The notes under the pieces are model-generated. The model was not told the origin of the DNA. It worked only from the letters and a program-made list of their open reading frames with translations, and ran no database searches. A program made the translations under genes and the position numbers. A stretch of DNA of 64,000 nt from Carallia brachiata (lineage: Eukaryota > Streptophyta > Magnoliopsida > Malpighiales > Rhizophoraceae), in NCBI GenBank assembly GCA_021464245.1, contig JADCRB010000164.1, positions 1-64,000 on the forward strand, written 5' to 3'. Positions 35,001-50,200 of the stretch are shown piece after piece (within the stretch, counting starts at the first letter, position 1; each line of letters opens with the position of its first letter).

Positions 35001-38000
35001 CCCTTCTTGCTTGTCCTTATTAGATTTCCAAATAATTTTTGTATGTTGTCTTTCTTGGTGTCTTAATAGTACTAGGCTTATCCTCAATTTTAGAATTTTT
35101 TTTATCAGACTTCATAATAGTTGGTTTGTACTCTTTTTTAGTATGTGATTAAGATTTCATCATCCATCCAACCCTTTTTCACACATCCCAAATAATTAAG
35201 CTTTTATGTAGTCTTTCTCAGTATTTTTATAGAATTAGACATTTTCTTAATTTTAGAAATTATTTTTATTAGGCTCTTAAATAGTTGGCTTGTAAGTCTT
35301 TCATAGTATTTTAGTAAAATTAAGATTTTAACATGCATCCAATATTTTTTTTCACACTATCAAAACAAGCATACTTGGCTTGCATTATTATTTGTTTGCT
35401 CTCTCTCAATCAAATTACACAATTTCAAATATTAATTATCTCATCCCAGCAATTTTTCTTCAAGTATAGTGTCTGTATGATTACTATAGTATTATTGGTT
35501 AAAGTTTAATTTGTGTTCTTAACAGAGAACTGCACATGTTATATGGATTTGATGTTTCTTAACCACTGCAATGCTTATATATGATTCTTTTTTTAACATT
35601 TGGTATATGTTTGAGAAATTGACAACAATCTTATCGGTTAATATATAATTGAATCTAATATATGAACTTAATCATTTTTTTAATGGTTAATATATTTGAA
35701 TACACTATATATATTTCTCTAAAGCAAGTATATGATTGTTATATTGAAGCAACAAATATTCATGGTTTAATGATATTTAATCATTATGTTCCGTCAATAG
35801 GTTCTGTTGATCCTTCAAGTATATACTTACTATGGTGGCTTTGAATAGAAAAAAATATTTGATGTTTGCACCTTTCAGTTTAAATAAAAAAAAAAAATCG
35901 TCGAACTTGCGCTTCTCCGACCAAGATACTCTTTTTACGAATTTAAAATTTTCAAAGAGAACGATTGAATATATTTTTCTTATCCAGCTCGGGCAACGGG
36001 GTGGTCACAGAGTAACCTTTTTCAATAACTGAAACGATTCAATATATTTTCTAAAATGATATGTCATATGTACCTTTGTCAAAACAATGAATTTTTTTTA
36101 AAAATAATTTCTTAAACATCAGAATCTATTATGTATTAACAATGTCAATTGGTCTTTACTTTAAAGAAATACGAGCTCATGGCATGTAGAGAGCTAATAA
36201 TTGTTGAAATTGACAGAAAATTAAGTTCTTAATATGTTTCGGCGTGTGCTTAATTTTTGGAATGTTAGAAACTCCTAAATTAACTAGATCTCTTCTTTAA
36301 TTCTAGCATATTGGAAGACTTCTTTATTAACTAGAGAAATAATTATAGTTGAGATTTTAAGCATGCTAACTTTGAAATACTAACATAGTACAGTTCCAAA
36401 AGAAAATCTTAATCAATTAGAATTCTATTTAACCAATTAGTCATTATAATAAATATTGTATAATGAATCAAATATGAAAGAATTTGACATTGTACATATA
36501 TTTTTATTTATAATTATTCATTATTCAATGTAGTTCTATAGTATGCGTTACATTAATATCGAACTTTTAAGAAATTAGGATTCAACTTCTATAAATATTA
36601 ATAAATCTTATCAACTTACAAAATTCTCATTTTATCTATAATAACAATTATAGTTAGAGTTTCAATTTATTCAATTATGATATAATACATTATGAAATTT
36701 ACTCTCGAGTTTTCTCAAAAAAGTAATACCTCTCTTTTTTGTTTTCTTAAAAAGAAAACAAATATTTGAAAAAAGTAAAAAGAAAATTTCATAAAATCAA
36801 TTTAACATAGCTAACTGTTTTTCCAAGTCTAATTAACTATAAAAGAAAACTTAGCATAAACTAGATTCAGAGAGGAAAAAAAGAGTACTTCTAAGTTTTT
36901 TTTTTTTTTTAAATAATACTCAACGTTAGAATTTTTTTATTTTTTTTTTCAAATACAACAAAAGTAAAAATGATTTTGTCAACAAAAAATTAAATATAAA
37001 TAAACACACGCATCACACGAGTTTAATACTACTTCTAATCTAAAGTAAAACAAGATTGTATGGTTGCATTTAAATAGTAGTAAGTACCAATATTGTCCCA
37101 TCCATTTAAATAGTAGTAAGTACCAATATTGTCCCATCCAGTGGTTTCTGACAATTTCTTTGTTTTGGTAAATAAATAAAATGCCACTCTTGGGAAGTCA
37201 AAAGGGTTTTTCTTTTAAAATAAAGAGAATAACTAAAAATACTCAAATTGAAGTGCCTATCTAGAGCAGTTTTTTTTCTACATTGACTTTGGGGCTGAAA
37301 AAATTGAGAATCGGTTGAAATTTTGATCAAGTTCAATCATAAAATGAGTCAAACCCATGAACAAAAAAATTGCTTTGAGACATTTGATTTCAGAGATCAA
37401 ATCCTAAAGTTAAGAGAACAAATAATTTCATATCCAGACTAATTGCCCCACATTTACTTTTTGCAATTCACAGTCTATAAAGTCACAGTTTCATTTTTTT
37501 TTTTTAATGATTTTGATTAAAACTCAAATTTGAAACTTTAACTATCTCTCAAAAATTGCTAAAGCTTATTGGTAAAGTCATAGTTTAGAGAGATTTCCAT
37601 AAATCCAGAATTTATCTATCAAATTGAGATTGAGAAATAAAAAAAAAAAGATAATTTTTTGAGGGGGAAAGAAAAACACGCAGAAAACAAAAACGACAAG
37701 AACCTGTATGAGGAACGGCAACGATCACTTCCTGCTCTGCTCTCAGTTCTTTTGCATAACTATATGCGGCGCTTTTATCTGCCAAATACCTGCGCAAATG
37801 GTTCTCTAATATGATCATATCACAGAAATCAAATTTAATTTAATGAAAACAAATTTCATACTTTTTTGAAATTATAATAAGTTATGTGCAAAATAAATAA
37901 GATTTTGTATTTTTTGGGGCTTCTTTATGATTGAGTTTAAGTTTTAAGAAGTACCTGCCGAGTCCCACGGAGATGCCGATGCCCGTGAGGACGACCATCA

Positions 38001-38166
38001 AGGAGGGGGCATTACCTAAGGACAAGCCGGCGGCAAGCGCAAAAGCAACGAAGAGGTGATCGGAGACTCCGATAATCATGTCAGGTGTAACCTCGCCGGC
38101 CATGAAATTAGTCTCCTCGAACTGTTTCAGAAGCTTCTGCTCCTCGGGCTCTCCAGCAGCAGCCAT
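32004..38166 (-). CDS. Divergent VIT-like membrane protein, copy B
   Basis: Four exons match the other VIT genes in position and phase: 38166-37955, 37789-37704, 33154-33034 and 32301-32004 (stop TAA). They join into 238 open codons from MAAAGEPEEQ. Exon 4, with the last three helices, is well conserved (FIPRAQDAVLTSVVLT, GHFTGNKPFRSAFQTAL). The N-terminal half is not. SDGLTVPFA has become SDHLFVAFA, six residues including the family glutamate AEVAAG are deleted, and AISMGLGG is GISVGLGR, losing the key methionine. In the cytosolic domain REQEE is AEQEV and FEL is IKL, so two more metal ligands are gone. Intron 2 is 4549 bases against 458-862 in C and D. The first helix aspartate remains (residue 36). 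It may be a decaying gene or a paralogue with a changed role; iron transport is doubtful. Confidence 0.75.
33155..37703 (-). other. Unusually long intron 2 of VIT B
   Basis: These 4.5 kb of AT-rich DNA hold no recognisable gene. Two degenerate tandem units of roughly 200 bases (about 34965-35175 and 35176-35365) share TTTTTCACAC, CCAAATAATT and ATAGTTGG(T/C)TTGTA. A perfect 36-bp repeat occurs twice at 37067-37138. Insertion of old repeat DNA probably caused the expansion. Confidence 0.55.
37067..37138 (+). repeat. 36-bp perfect tandem repeat (two units)
   Basis: Units at 37067-37102 and 37103-37138 both begin CATTTAAATAGTAGTAAG and end TTGTCCCATC. It lies in VIT B intron 2. Confidence 0.9.
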
Positions 38167-40582
38167 CAGGATTGTGCCCTAGTTTAGACTGGAAATGAGA
38201 TAAAAAAAAAAAAAAAAAAAAAACTGTTTTGGAAACCATTTTGGAGAAACTTGTTGAGAAATTTAAAACATTTCAGACTAACAAATGAAGACAAATATAA
38301 ATGAGAAAAATTGTGAGAATATGTGAAAACTTCTAGAAAAAGCGGAGTCCTCAACGCCAAGCAATGAGACTTAACAAACATGCTGCGGAGATGGCAAGGG
38401 CAGAACTAAAGAATGAAAGGTAGGAAAAAGGGAGAAGTTCAAGTTAAATAACATAGCAATAAAATAGAATCCTCTGCTTATGTTTACCTTTTGTTTTTTT
38501 TTTTTGGGTGAGTGTAACATAATGAGAATGGGAAATTTATAGAGTTTCATCATAATGAATCTTCCAAAAGATGAAGAAAATAAAAATTTGCACCAAATTT
38601 TTCGTAAAAACTTTCATAATTTGAAAAAATTCCAAAGTCATAATGGTTTTTAATTTAATGGTTTTTGATTTGAGACATAACGTCATGGGTACATCGTTTA
38701 TCTACATTAAGAGCCACTAACGGGACGCGGAATTTTGATACCGTCTTCAAATTTATTATTTTTTATTAATTTTTAATAATATAATATTAATAAAATATTT
38801 TTTAATTCAATAGAAAAGATTATTTCGTTAAAACTTGTGGAGTCACCTCTTTTACCTGTTTAACAACATTTTCCGATTCAAAATTTTTAATTTATTAAGA
38901 GGTTCATTGGGTTATTGAACTATATAATAAGTTAACTCTCTTTATTTATAAATTTAACCTTTCTCTTATTAAAATTTGAATTAAGACTTCTCAAATAATA
39001 ATTTGAATTATAAACACTATGTGTCCCATAAAAGAATTTTATCTTCAAATGGAGTCTTGTGGGCTCCTTACTGCACAAGGACCGCGGCCACCTTCGACGA
39101 TGGGCTCGAGACGTCTTCAGCATCCATTCCAGGGAGATGATGATAATGGTAATAATAACAATAATAATAGTCACCAAAATAATAACAATAATAATAATAA
39201 TAATAATATAGAATCTATGGGATAGAAGTTTTTTAATTATCTAATTTAATTTAAATGTGTAAATAAACATTCAAACTATAGTTTTTGAGCCTTTATCGGG
39301 CCCTGATCCAATTTCATGTTCAGTTCAGTGGGTTAACAACCCAACCTTTAACATGACGGTTAAATCGGTAGGTAAATTATTGTTTTAAAAATAATTAATA
39401 ATTTTATATTATATAAAAATAAATAAAATTTTATTGAAATACTATTTCAATATATATCTATAAGTATTCTTAATAAAATTATAAATATATGTGGTGTGTG
39501 TGTGTGTGTAACAAGAAACAAATTCTAGCACTGACCCAACAAGTTCACTGATCTGACCAGGCTGGTCTAACCGACCGAGTTGAGTAGTTTACTCTGTGTC
39601 AAGATGAAATTTGGGTACAAATATTGTAGTGCCGATAATCATCTCATATTCTAATCAACTTTAATTTGTAGCGATCACATATCCTATACTAATGTGAAAA
39701 CACACTATCAAACTCCACTTTGTAGATCAAAATTCATGGAAGGTTGGGTTTTTTTTTTTTTTTTTTACATGGTAAATTAAAATTCATAAGTATTTTAGTT
39801 TCTTGCCTTTTTAAGAAATTATTGAAAATAAGATACTGTTTATTATTTTAAAAATTTCTCACCATAGATGTCATTTCTTATTTGTTATATTATTACTTAT
39901 ATATTTGTTAATTGATCATATGGCTCGGTAACTCAACAGTTAAATTAGTGATCTTATGATTCTACTTCTATATGAGGTTGGCGACTGAAGCAAGTCTTAT
40001 AACTCAGATTCCAACAGTTCATTTGTTACATGTCGTTTCTTGTTTATTTCATTGCAGTTGCTAAGATTTGTGTTCTTAAGAATAGGTAAAGCAATATTAA
40101 CCGATGAATCATTTTAAGCAGGAAACATAACGTTATTAATTTATTACTCAAGCGGTCAATTGACTAAAGATCAAAAGATCAAAGGGCATTTCGATTGCAC
40201 AAGCTCCAACAGCTAAATATATACAGTTTTATCTTCTTCTTTTTTTTCCTCAAAGAGGCGTGAGCTTTTACCGTTAGACTAGAGATCGTCAGTGCAAATT
40301 TGTTATGGATGAAGATCTAGTTTGGTTGCTAAGTAAATTAATATTTTGTGTGGTTTGGATCCTATCAAAGGCACACACCAATTTCTGTGAGCTTACTTGT
40401 TACGGTTTTGTCAATTCATGCACATAAGTTCACAAGAGAAACAAAATCACACTGCAACCATCCAGCCATAGAAAATGAACAACAGGTCTTATTAGGTCTG
40501 TAAGGTATCAACCCTCCTTACCAATTTTCTCGACCAAAAAAAGGAAAATGAACAACAGGCCATGTAAACTAAAAAGGATTTA
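38167..40582. other. Spacer between VIT C and VIT B; no gene seen
   Basis: AT-rich, with an A-run just upstream of VIT B (38201-38222), an AAT/AAC trinucleotide microsatellite (about 39147-39207) and a short GT run (about 39490-39509). No recognisable coding sequence. It should contain the VIT B promoter and the 3' region of VIT C. Confidence 0.5.
39147..39207 (+). repeat. AAT/AAC trinucleotide microsatellite
   Basis: Imperfect AATAAC units pass into a clean AAT run at the right end. Confidence 0.85.
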
Positions 40583-43261
<2,679 letters not shown>

Positions 43262-45076
43262 CAGGGCTTTTTTTCTGTGGGTTTTTAACTTAAATTATAA
43301 TTGAATAGAAAGAAAGTTTTGTGAAAATGCGTTTGGTAGAAAAAGCCTTACAGGAGAGAAGGAATATATAACTGCAACATGCTTAGATAAAAACAAAAAC
43401 ACAAATATTAAATTTTTTTTTTTTTTACATATACACCACAAACAAACAAGATAATAAGTATTTGTAAAAAAATACATTAAATTTAAATATAAAACTGAAT
43501 AAATAATTAGAAAAAAAGGTTGATGAACAGATACTGATTTCTAAATTGTGTCCACACATCCCTAATTTATGTAATTACGAGTATATTTTGTATAATTATA
43601 ACAATAAAAGTAATATAAAAAATATTATTATTTTTTTATTTTACATTTTTTAATTAAGATTATATAATAAATTAGGTACATATAAACGCAATTTAAAAAT
43701 TAATGTCTATCCATATAACGAGGCTCTAAATTATTAGATGCATAAAGTGTGGTGTTTTTTATTGTTTCTTTTTAGTTGAACTAAACGGAGATAAAAAAAA
43801 AAGGAAAGAGAGAGAGAGAGAGGAGTTTTAAAAAGAGAGGAGTTTTAATTGATTGTGGTTCCTCTGTGCAAGCATATGTGTTTTCTTTTTTTCTTTTCTT
43901 GGCGCTGTGTTATTTTTACTTTTTTTTTTTGTGTAAGTAAAAGTTATTTGTAATTTTAAATTATATAAATTTATTTTAATATTTTTTTATTTTAAGTGGT
44001 GCTAATTTATTGTGTATGTCAAGATAATTAGTAAATTATTTTCACTAAAAAATAAAAATAAGTTAAATTAAAATTGTTATTTTTTAAATACATGGGACAT
44101 ATATTCCACACATTAAATTCCTTTTTTTAATTATCTTTGTTTTTTGTTCTTTGTTCTTCTCAGCTACTAGCTAGAAATTTAACTCATAATCGATCCGAAC
44201 AATATTATATCGCTAAACTTAATTAAATTTATAATTAAAATTTTATTTTTCAACTTTTGCAGCTTATATGAGGCACGTGCTAGTTGTTTTGAACATATCT
44301 ATCGTATCATTTAAAACTTGCATATCATTTTCTCTCCTTCTTGACGGGTGTCACCGCTCACAAATGCCATTATAAATGTCAGTGATGATTTAAACTAGAA
44401 GTAATTGAATTCTAATTTATTCCCTTTAATTTTGATATACTAACTTTTGCTTTGGGGAGTAATAAATATATATGTATGATTATTGTTCTTTATAATTTTC
44501 TATTCTAAAATCACGTTTTCTCTTTTATCTAATCTAACAATTCAACGTACGCGAGTAGTTAGTATCTAGGAGAGAAATTGCAAATGTCTAAGGTATATGA
44601 ATTCCAATTGCAAAGAACTCTTTTCATTGTTCCTTCTTCTAGCTTGTTTCTGGTCTGCACGATACTAGTCACAATATAATACGATTGTTAATAATTTTTC
44701 TTTAGATCAACTCTCCTTGTGTGAGTGTCGTCCTTAAAATCAAAATTTGGTGCATAACGAACAACGGATCTTTCAGTGCAAAATCTGCTTCATTTGGCTC
44801 TCACTAGTGTGTGTGTGCAAGGAATGGAGAATATCTCAGCCTAGCACACACACATGACATTATGCTTTTCTTCCATGTTCTGGATTTACTTCTGCTCGGC
44901 AGGACTCTGAATTTTGAAGTTGACCTCCCACTTCTCGAGCACAAGATTATGCAAAAACACAACGACCTATTGAGTGTCATTCTTACCAAAACTTTAACGC
45001 TTAGATCATTGGTTTTAGTTGCTTATTTAGAAGTTGCTATACTTATTTCCTATGTGGGAGATTTGCCACTCAAACT
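43262..45076. other. Spacer between VIT D and VIT C; no firm gene
   Basis: Very AT-rich to about 44700, then more balanced. The plus-strand frame 44811-45104 is hydrophobic in places but matches nothing I know. The VIT C promoter should lie just above 43261; I see no convincing TATA box there. Confidence 0.4.
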
Positions 45077-45260
45077 TCAAACTTCCAACATTTTTCTAAG
45101 GTGAAGAGCTTCACTTGAAGTAGGAACCGCTGATTTGAATCGTAAATCAAAACCGAACCCAACTGCAGTCATGTCTTTGAAAATCTGCCTGCAAGCATCA
45201 TAAAGTCCATGAAGATGCTGCTGCCATGAAGTCGGAAAAAAAGGTTGGTTTGGGGAGCTG
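45077..45260 (-). pseudogene. Possible exon-1 fragment of a plant cysteine oxidase-like gene
   Basis: On the minus strand a frame reads LHGLYDACRQIFKD and, after about 18 residues, VPTSSEALHLRKMLEV, then a stop. Plant cysteine oxidases begin with a comparable pattern (a LYxxC(K/R)xxF motif, then a short proline/serine segment and a helix leading to DVGL). The catalytic cupin part is absent and the spacing is odd. If real it is a decayed fragment; the similarity is weak and could be chance. Confidence 0.25.
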
Positions 45261-45729
45261 TTGTCCGAGATACACCTGATGGGCTTAGAAGGAAGGGAAA
45301 AAAATAAAATAAAATAAAAAGATTTAAGTCCAGTTGGACCCCGTGGGTGTCCCGAGGCAAAGCATCGTTGAAATTGAATCTCCATTTGCAATATCTGTGT
45401 CTTGATACTTCTCTTCAATTTTATTTGAAAGGCTTTTGTAGTTTTATATATATAATTGGCTCCGATTGAAAATGACAGTAGTACTAATGAGCTCATTACC
45501 AGAATCCCAGTATTTTAACTATAATTGGGATCAGAGACAACAATTTAGAACTTGAGTGAAAATAAGGTACTGGTACTTGTCTACTTGAAAAGGCACGACT
45601 ATCATACATAATTGCAGAGTGCAGCTAGCAAAGAGACGCAATAAAAAGACAGATACATGGACCCACAAAGCATTTGACAGTGAAGGGAAATAGAAGGATA
45701 CGTGCATAAAAGCCAAAAGCCACAGGATT

Positions 45730-47110
45730 TCATGTTCTGAAAACCTTGGCAATGCCAAAAGCTGTTGCAGATGCTATGGCTCCAATCAAGGCAGTTTGAA
45801 GAGCACTCTTCAAGGGTCTATCACCTGTGAAATGACCCTTCACAAAGCCAAATATCAGCAATGCAACAATGGTTAAGACAACAGATGCAACCACAGCTTC
45901 ATTAGCAGCTTGAATGACCATGTATGGTGATAGGGGTATCAATCCACCAGCTATGTAGGAAAATGCAATTATCAGGGCACTTTGTAGTGCTCTCATTGGA
46001 TCTGGTTTTTCTAGTCCAAGTTCAAACCTGCATCATGGAGTTCAGTATGTAATTACATTTTTCACATAAAAATTAAGAAACCCCACAAAGAAAAAGAGAA
46101 GGAGAGGTAGGAACAAGACTCACTTCATCATAAAATCAAGCCAATGCTGAGGGTTCCTCCTTAAAGCATTCACCACAGGCTCATATTCATGTGGCTCAAT
46201 TCCATACTGTGATAATATTTCTCCACATTCCGCTGCCTCTGGAGTTCAAAAGGCATTATATATACCCCATTAAACATAAGCATTTCCTGCTCTTACAGAA
46301 AATGGAACTCAAAAATCCAATCCAACTAGAAAGAATGAATTAAACGAGAAAATCTAAGTTATAAACCAACCCTTGAACTTTGTGCAACATTCAAAAGTCT
46401 TAATTATAGTTCAAGCAGTATGTCAAAAAAAAAAATTATAGTTCAAGCAGTTTTCAGCATAATGCAATGGACATGCGCTTTGACCATGCATTAAGGGAAG
46501 GATAATCGACCATTTAACGCATGATTACTGCATATAAAACTCAGCAATGGATGAAGTGGTTGAAGGTAGTATTTTTCGATTGAGAAATCTAGTTTCGAAC
46601 TTCATTCACTCTCTCATCCAGGTTCCCATTTGCTGGACTACTAATTTTAAAGGATAAAAAAAAAAAAACAAATGAAATGACGTTTAGAGTTTAAACCTAT
46701 ATCTGGGACACTAATAATCTCATCTTCTTCCCGTTTGAGTTCCGCCATATAGTGATCAGCTTCACTTTTTGCTGCAAGATACCTGCACAAACAAAAAAAG
46801 GACATTTAAGGGTCTATTAAATATGTACACGTTTCAACATTACATATATTATTGACACATTAGTACATTACCCGCCAAGTCCCATGGAGATGGCACCAGC
46901 GGCGACCTCAGAGATGCCGGCGATGAGAATGATCCCGGATGTCACATTGGCACCAGACAGGCCAGCAGCAAGGGCGAAAGGGACGGTGAGACCATCGGAG
47001 AAACCGATGATAATGTCACGGACAATCTCGCTGGACATGAAGTGTTTCTCTTCATGGTCTTGCAGAAGCAGCTTCTGCTTCTCGGGGCAAGTGTACCCAT
47101 TTTCTGCCAT
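45730..47110 (-). CDS. VIT1: Vacuolar iron transporter VIT1-like, copy D
   Basis: Full-length VIT/CCC1-family iron transporter of the tonoplast. Exons 47110-46872, 46782-46697, 46238-46124 and 46027-45730 (stop TGA) give 245 residues from MAENGYTCPEKQ. It keeps SDGLTVPFALAAGLSG (Asp39), SEVAAGAISMGLGG (Glu68, Met76), the metal-binding segments KREEDEI and DIEAAECGEI, GIEPHEYEPVV, and LDFMMKFELGLEKPDP. Exon 4 gives helices 3-5 (AFSYIAGGLIPLSPY, FTGDRPLKSALQTAL). Introns are short (89, 458 and 96 bases), the most compact in the cluster. An upstream in-frame ATG at 47221 would add 37 residues unlike the family, so I prefer 47110. Copy A at the left edge is its near-identical partner. No broken residues seen; likely functional. 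Confidence 0.95.
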
Positions 47111-47238
47111 TTTTTTGCAATTGGGTAAGCTGCAAAGCACTGAATCTGTCTGTAAACAAGCGCTGCCTTTGTTAACGTTCTCTTTGTTGGGCTGATTTAA
47201 TGCCAGTGAGGTATATATCATATGTCACCGACTTGAAG

Positions 47239-47247
47239 ATATATATA
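47239..47247 (-). promoter_or_regulatory. Candidate TATA box of VIT copy D
   Basis: TATATATA-type run about 130 bases upstream of the ATG at 47110, identical in placement to the one in front of copy A. Confidence 0.4.
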
Positions 47248-47249
47248 CA

Positions 47250-50200
47250 GGAGACCATCTGGTTTTTTTTTTTGGTTACAAGATCATCTGATTTTAATTA
47301 CAATAATTCTCTTTTATTCTCATAAATTTTATATTTTTTTATTTAAAATTAAAATTTTAAAATTTTAAAAATAAAATTTTAAATTATTAACAACTAGCGA
47401 GTTTATCGACGGACTTTTTGACGTATTTTCTTTCACGGTGATTGATCCGCAACAATAAAAAGTACCAGATTTCTGCGCCCTTATGGGGAAGGAACAAATA
47501 ATATACAATACTGAGTTACAGTGAATAAATGTGCAAGAAAAAAAAAACCAACTTAAAAAAAAAAAAACAGAGAGAAACAATAATTTTAGATGTCAGTTGT
47601 TAGAAATAAAATGACTGTAAAAAAAGAAATAAGCCGGCTAAATTAACAATTGCTAGATGAACTCCTCAAAAATCCCCACCAAAAAAAGGAAACATAAAAA
47701 ACCCTGTCAAATTAACATTTTGTATCTGATTTTGAGGGTATTTGGGCCAAATTTTAGGTGTTGTTTTTTTTTGTTGATTAACTCTCAACAAGTATTTAAT
47801 AAATTTTTTGTATTGGTATTTTTTCATATCACTTTTTAGTAGTAATTGATTAAATGTCTAAATTAATTATTTTATTATTTAACAATAACAATAAATATAA
47901 ATTAATTAAATATTTTATTAATTTTTTTAACAACCAATAATAATTTTTAGTAATTAATCAGCAATTAACAATGTAAACAAAAAGTTTTTTTTTTTTTTTT
48001 TTGGCATAAACTTCCAAATTTACAACGTCATGTAGTACCACCACTCACCAGCCTTAGGAAGTGAAAGAAATCGATTCACGTTTGCCAACTACAAAACAAA
48101 CAAAAGACAAACGAACAGAGTGAGGATCAACGTCACAAGTTTCTATCTGGCGTGTGGTTGGCACAAGGTCTGGGTATTGAATTGTATGATGGCACGGACA
48201 AAACTAAGATAAACGAGACAAAATGGAAGAAATCAAACAAAAATATAAAGGAGCCACTGAGCCACTCTCTTTATCCTAGCCGCCTGCTACAAAGTAAAAA
48301 GAAAACTAAGAATACTAGATAACAACATTTATATAAAAATAGAGTAATATTAGTTGTTAAATAATTAAATTTTAAATAAATAAATAAATAAATTATTAAA
48401 TATCATTAAATAAATTATATTTTTATTTTATTACTACTCAAAATTAAGTTACATAATAAACTTCAAAAAATATATTTGGGGAATGTGTGAAACAGGGGGG
48501 CCACAAAAGACTTATAATTAACTAAAGAAGAAGAAGAGAAAAAAAACAAAGTTGTCTTCTGTATGAAAAGAGCGGTGGCCTGCACATTTAGAATACAGTG
48601 CACTAATTTTTGACTCGTTTGTTGTGGACTCGTGCTCTAGTGATGGAACTACATGTTACAATGCAATGTTACCCCATCCCTCCTAAGGCAGTATTGTCTT
48701 TGCATATGTCCTCAGGTCAGGAAATTCGAATTTCCGCATTCACATTAGCCTCCTTTTATAAGAGGCTTAGGTTTGGCACCGCCCGCATCTTAAGTGTGAA
48801 ACAAACATACCCATCAATTCAAAGATTTAATGTAGCGGTCCTTATTCGTTAGACGCATCTAAAAGCAGCACAACTTTTTTTTGCGGACTTGTAGTGTGTC
48901 ACTCTTACTTAATCGTGAATGAGACCATTTATTTACAGGTAGCAAAAGCATGTTGGCATTCAATAGCAACGAAGAGACACAAACAAAAGGGTTGATTTTA
49001 ATTTGTGTTAAGCGATTTTATTCACAAAATTATGGTTTCTCTTACTACAGTTGCAGATTGTAGTAAGATTCAAATCAGCATTGAGACACAGAATTCAAAG
49101 CAACGGATGCTGATAGAATAATATTGTTCTATTGTGCACTACTATTCCCCAAAAGGTTTTTTCTTTGAGCATTCGTTTGTTTTGTTTTGTTTTGGTATGC
49201 AGTTTTGGAGTTAAAATTAGAGTATTAGATGCGGTGTACGTCTTGTATTTTTAGAATAATTAGTTAAGAGTATGTTAGAATATTTCAATTTGTGTTAAAA
49301 TTTTAGCAATTATATGTTATTTTTTCTTTTTCTCTCTCGTAAGTAACACAATGTTACATGCAGTTATAGTCATAGGCATGGCTGCCACGAGCTTCCTATG
49401 AAAATATATCATGGCACATGAAATTAAAAAATAAAAATTGGAATTATATTAAAAAGGCAATTTTCCAAAAAAGAAAATGCACTTACCAAAGAAGGAAAAA
49501 CAGTAACAGAACGAACTTTCTTAACCGCAATATTGAGTTGGAAAAACGTAAACAGTCATATAAGTATCACAAAAACAAAAAACAATGTTAATGTAGACCT
49601 TTCCCTGCTTCTAATACAACCAAGAAAATACCCAAACAAACAAAACCCAAAACTTGAGAAACTCTCCAATTTAAGCTGCCCCCTCTGGCATGTGATATAG
49701 GACATATAAGTCAATATTGTCTGTGACGACAGATATCAGATCCACTACCAACATAAGCATTATCACACCACATGAGTGCTTTTATCACAGTGCCTTCTAT
49801 ATTTTTTTTGACTGCAAAGTGCCTTCCATAATTGATGACAAAATTGTAAGAAACCACATTTCTCCGGTTGATCAATTAATCACTTGAATTTGAAGTCAAT
49901 GTTTCCTCCTAATCAGTTTTAATTGCAGCTCGAATTCACGGCATGCACTTACACTAAAGTCTACTCTTGTATTATTAAGTCAAAGTATATAACTCATTAA
50001 TAATTATTACGGCAGATCAAGCTATACACTCACACATACTAATATAGGATAAAACTATTTTGTTTAACCTTAAAAGAACTACAAGGAGCACAAACATAAA
50101 GTAATCAATCAGAATTGCTGAAAAAACTGCTTGTGCTCTCTCTCTCTCTATGTGTATCCCTAACCCATTTCCTTTTTACATACCCGTGCAATACTTGGGG

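Noticed and set aside
44811..45104. 97-codon hydrophobic plus-strand frame
   Set aside because: No family resemblance and no supporting splice or promoter structure.
47111..47221. Upstream in-frame ATG extending VIT D (and A) by 37 residues
   Set aside because: The extension is unlike VIT N-termini and overlaps the likely 5' leader downstream of the TATA candidate; the MAENGY start gives the family length.
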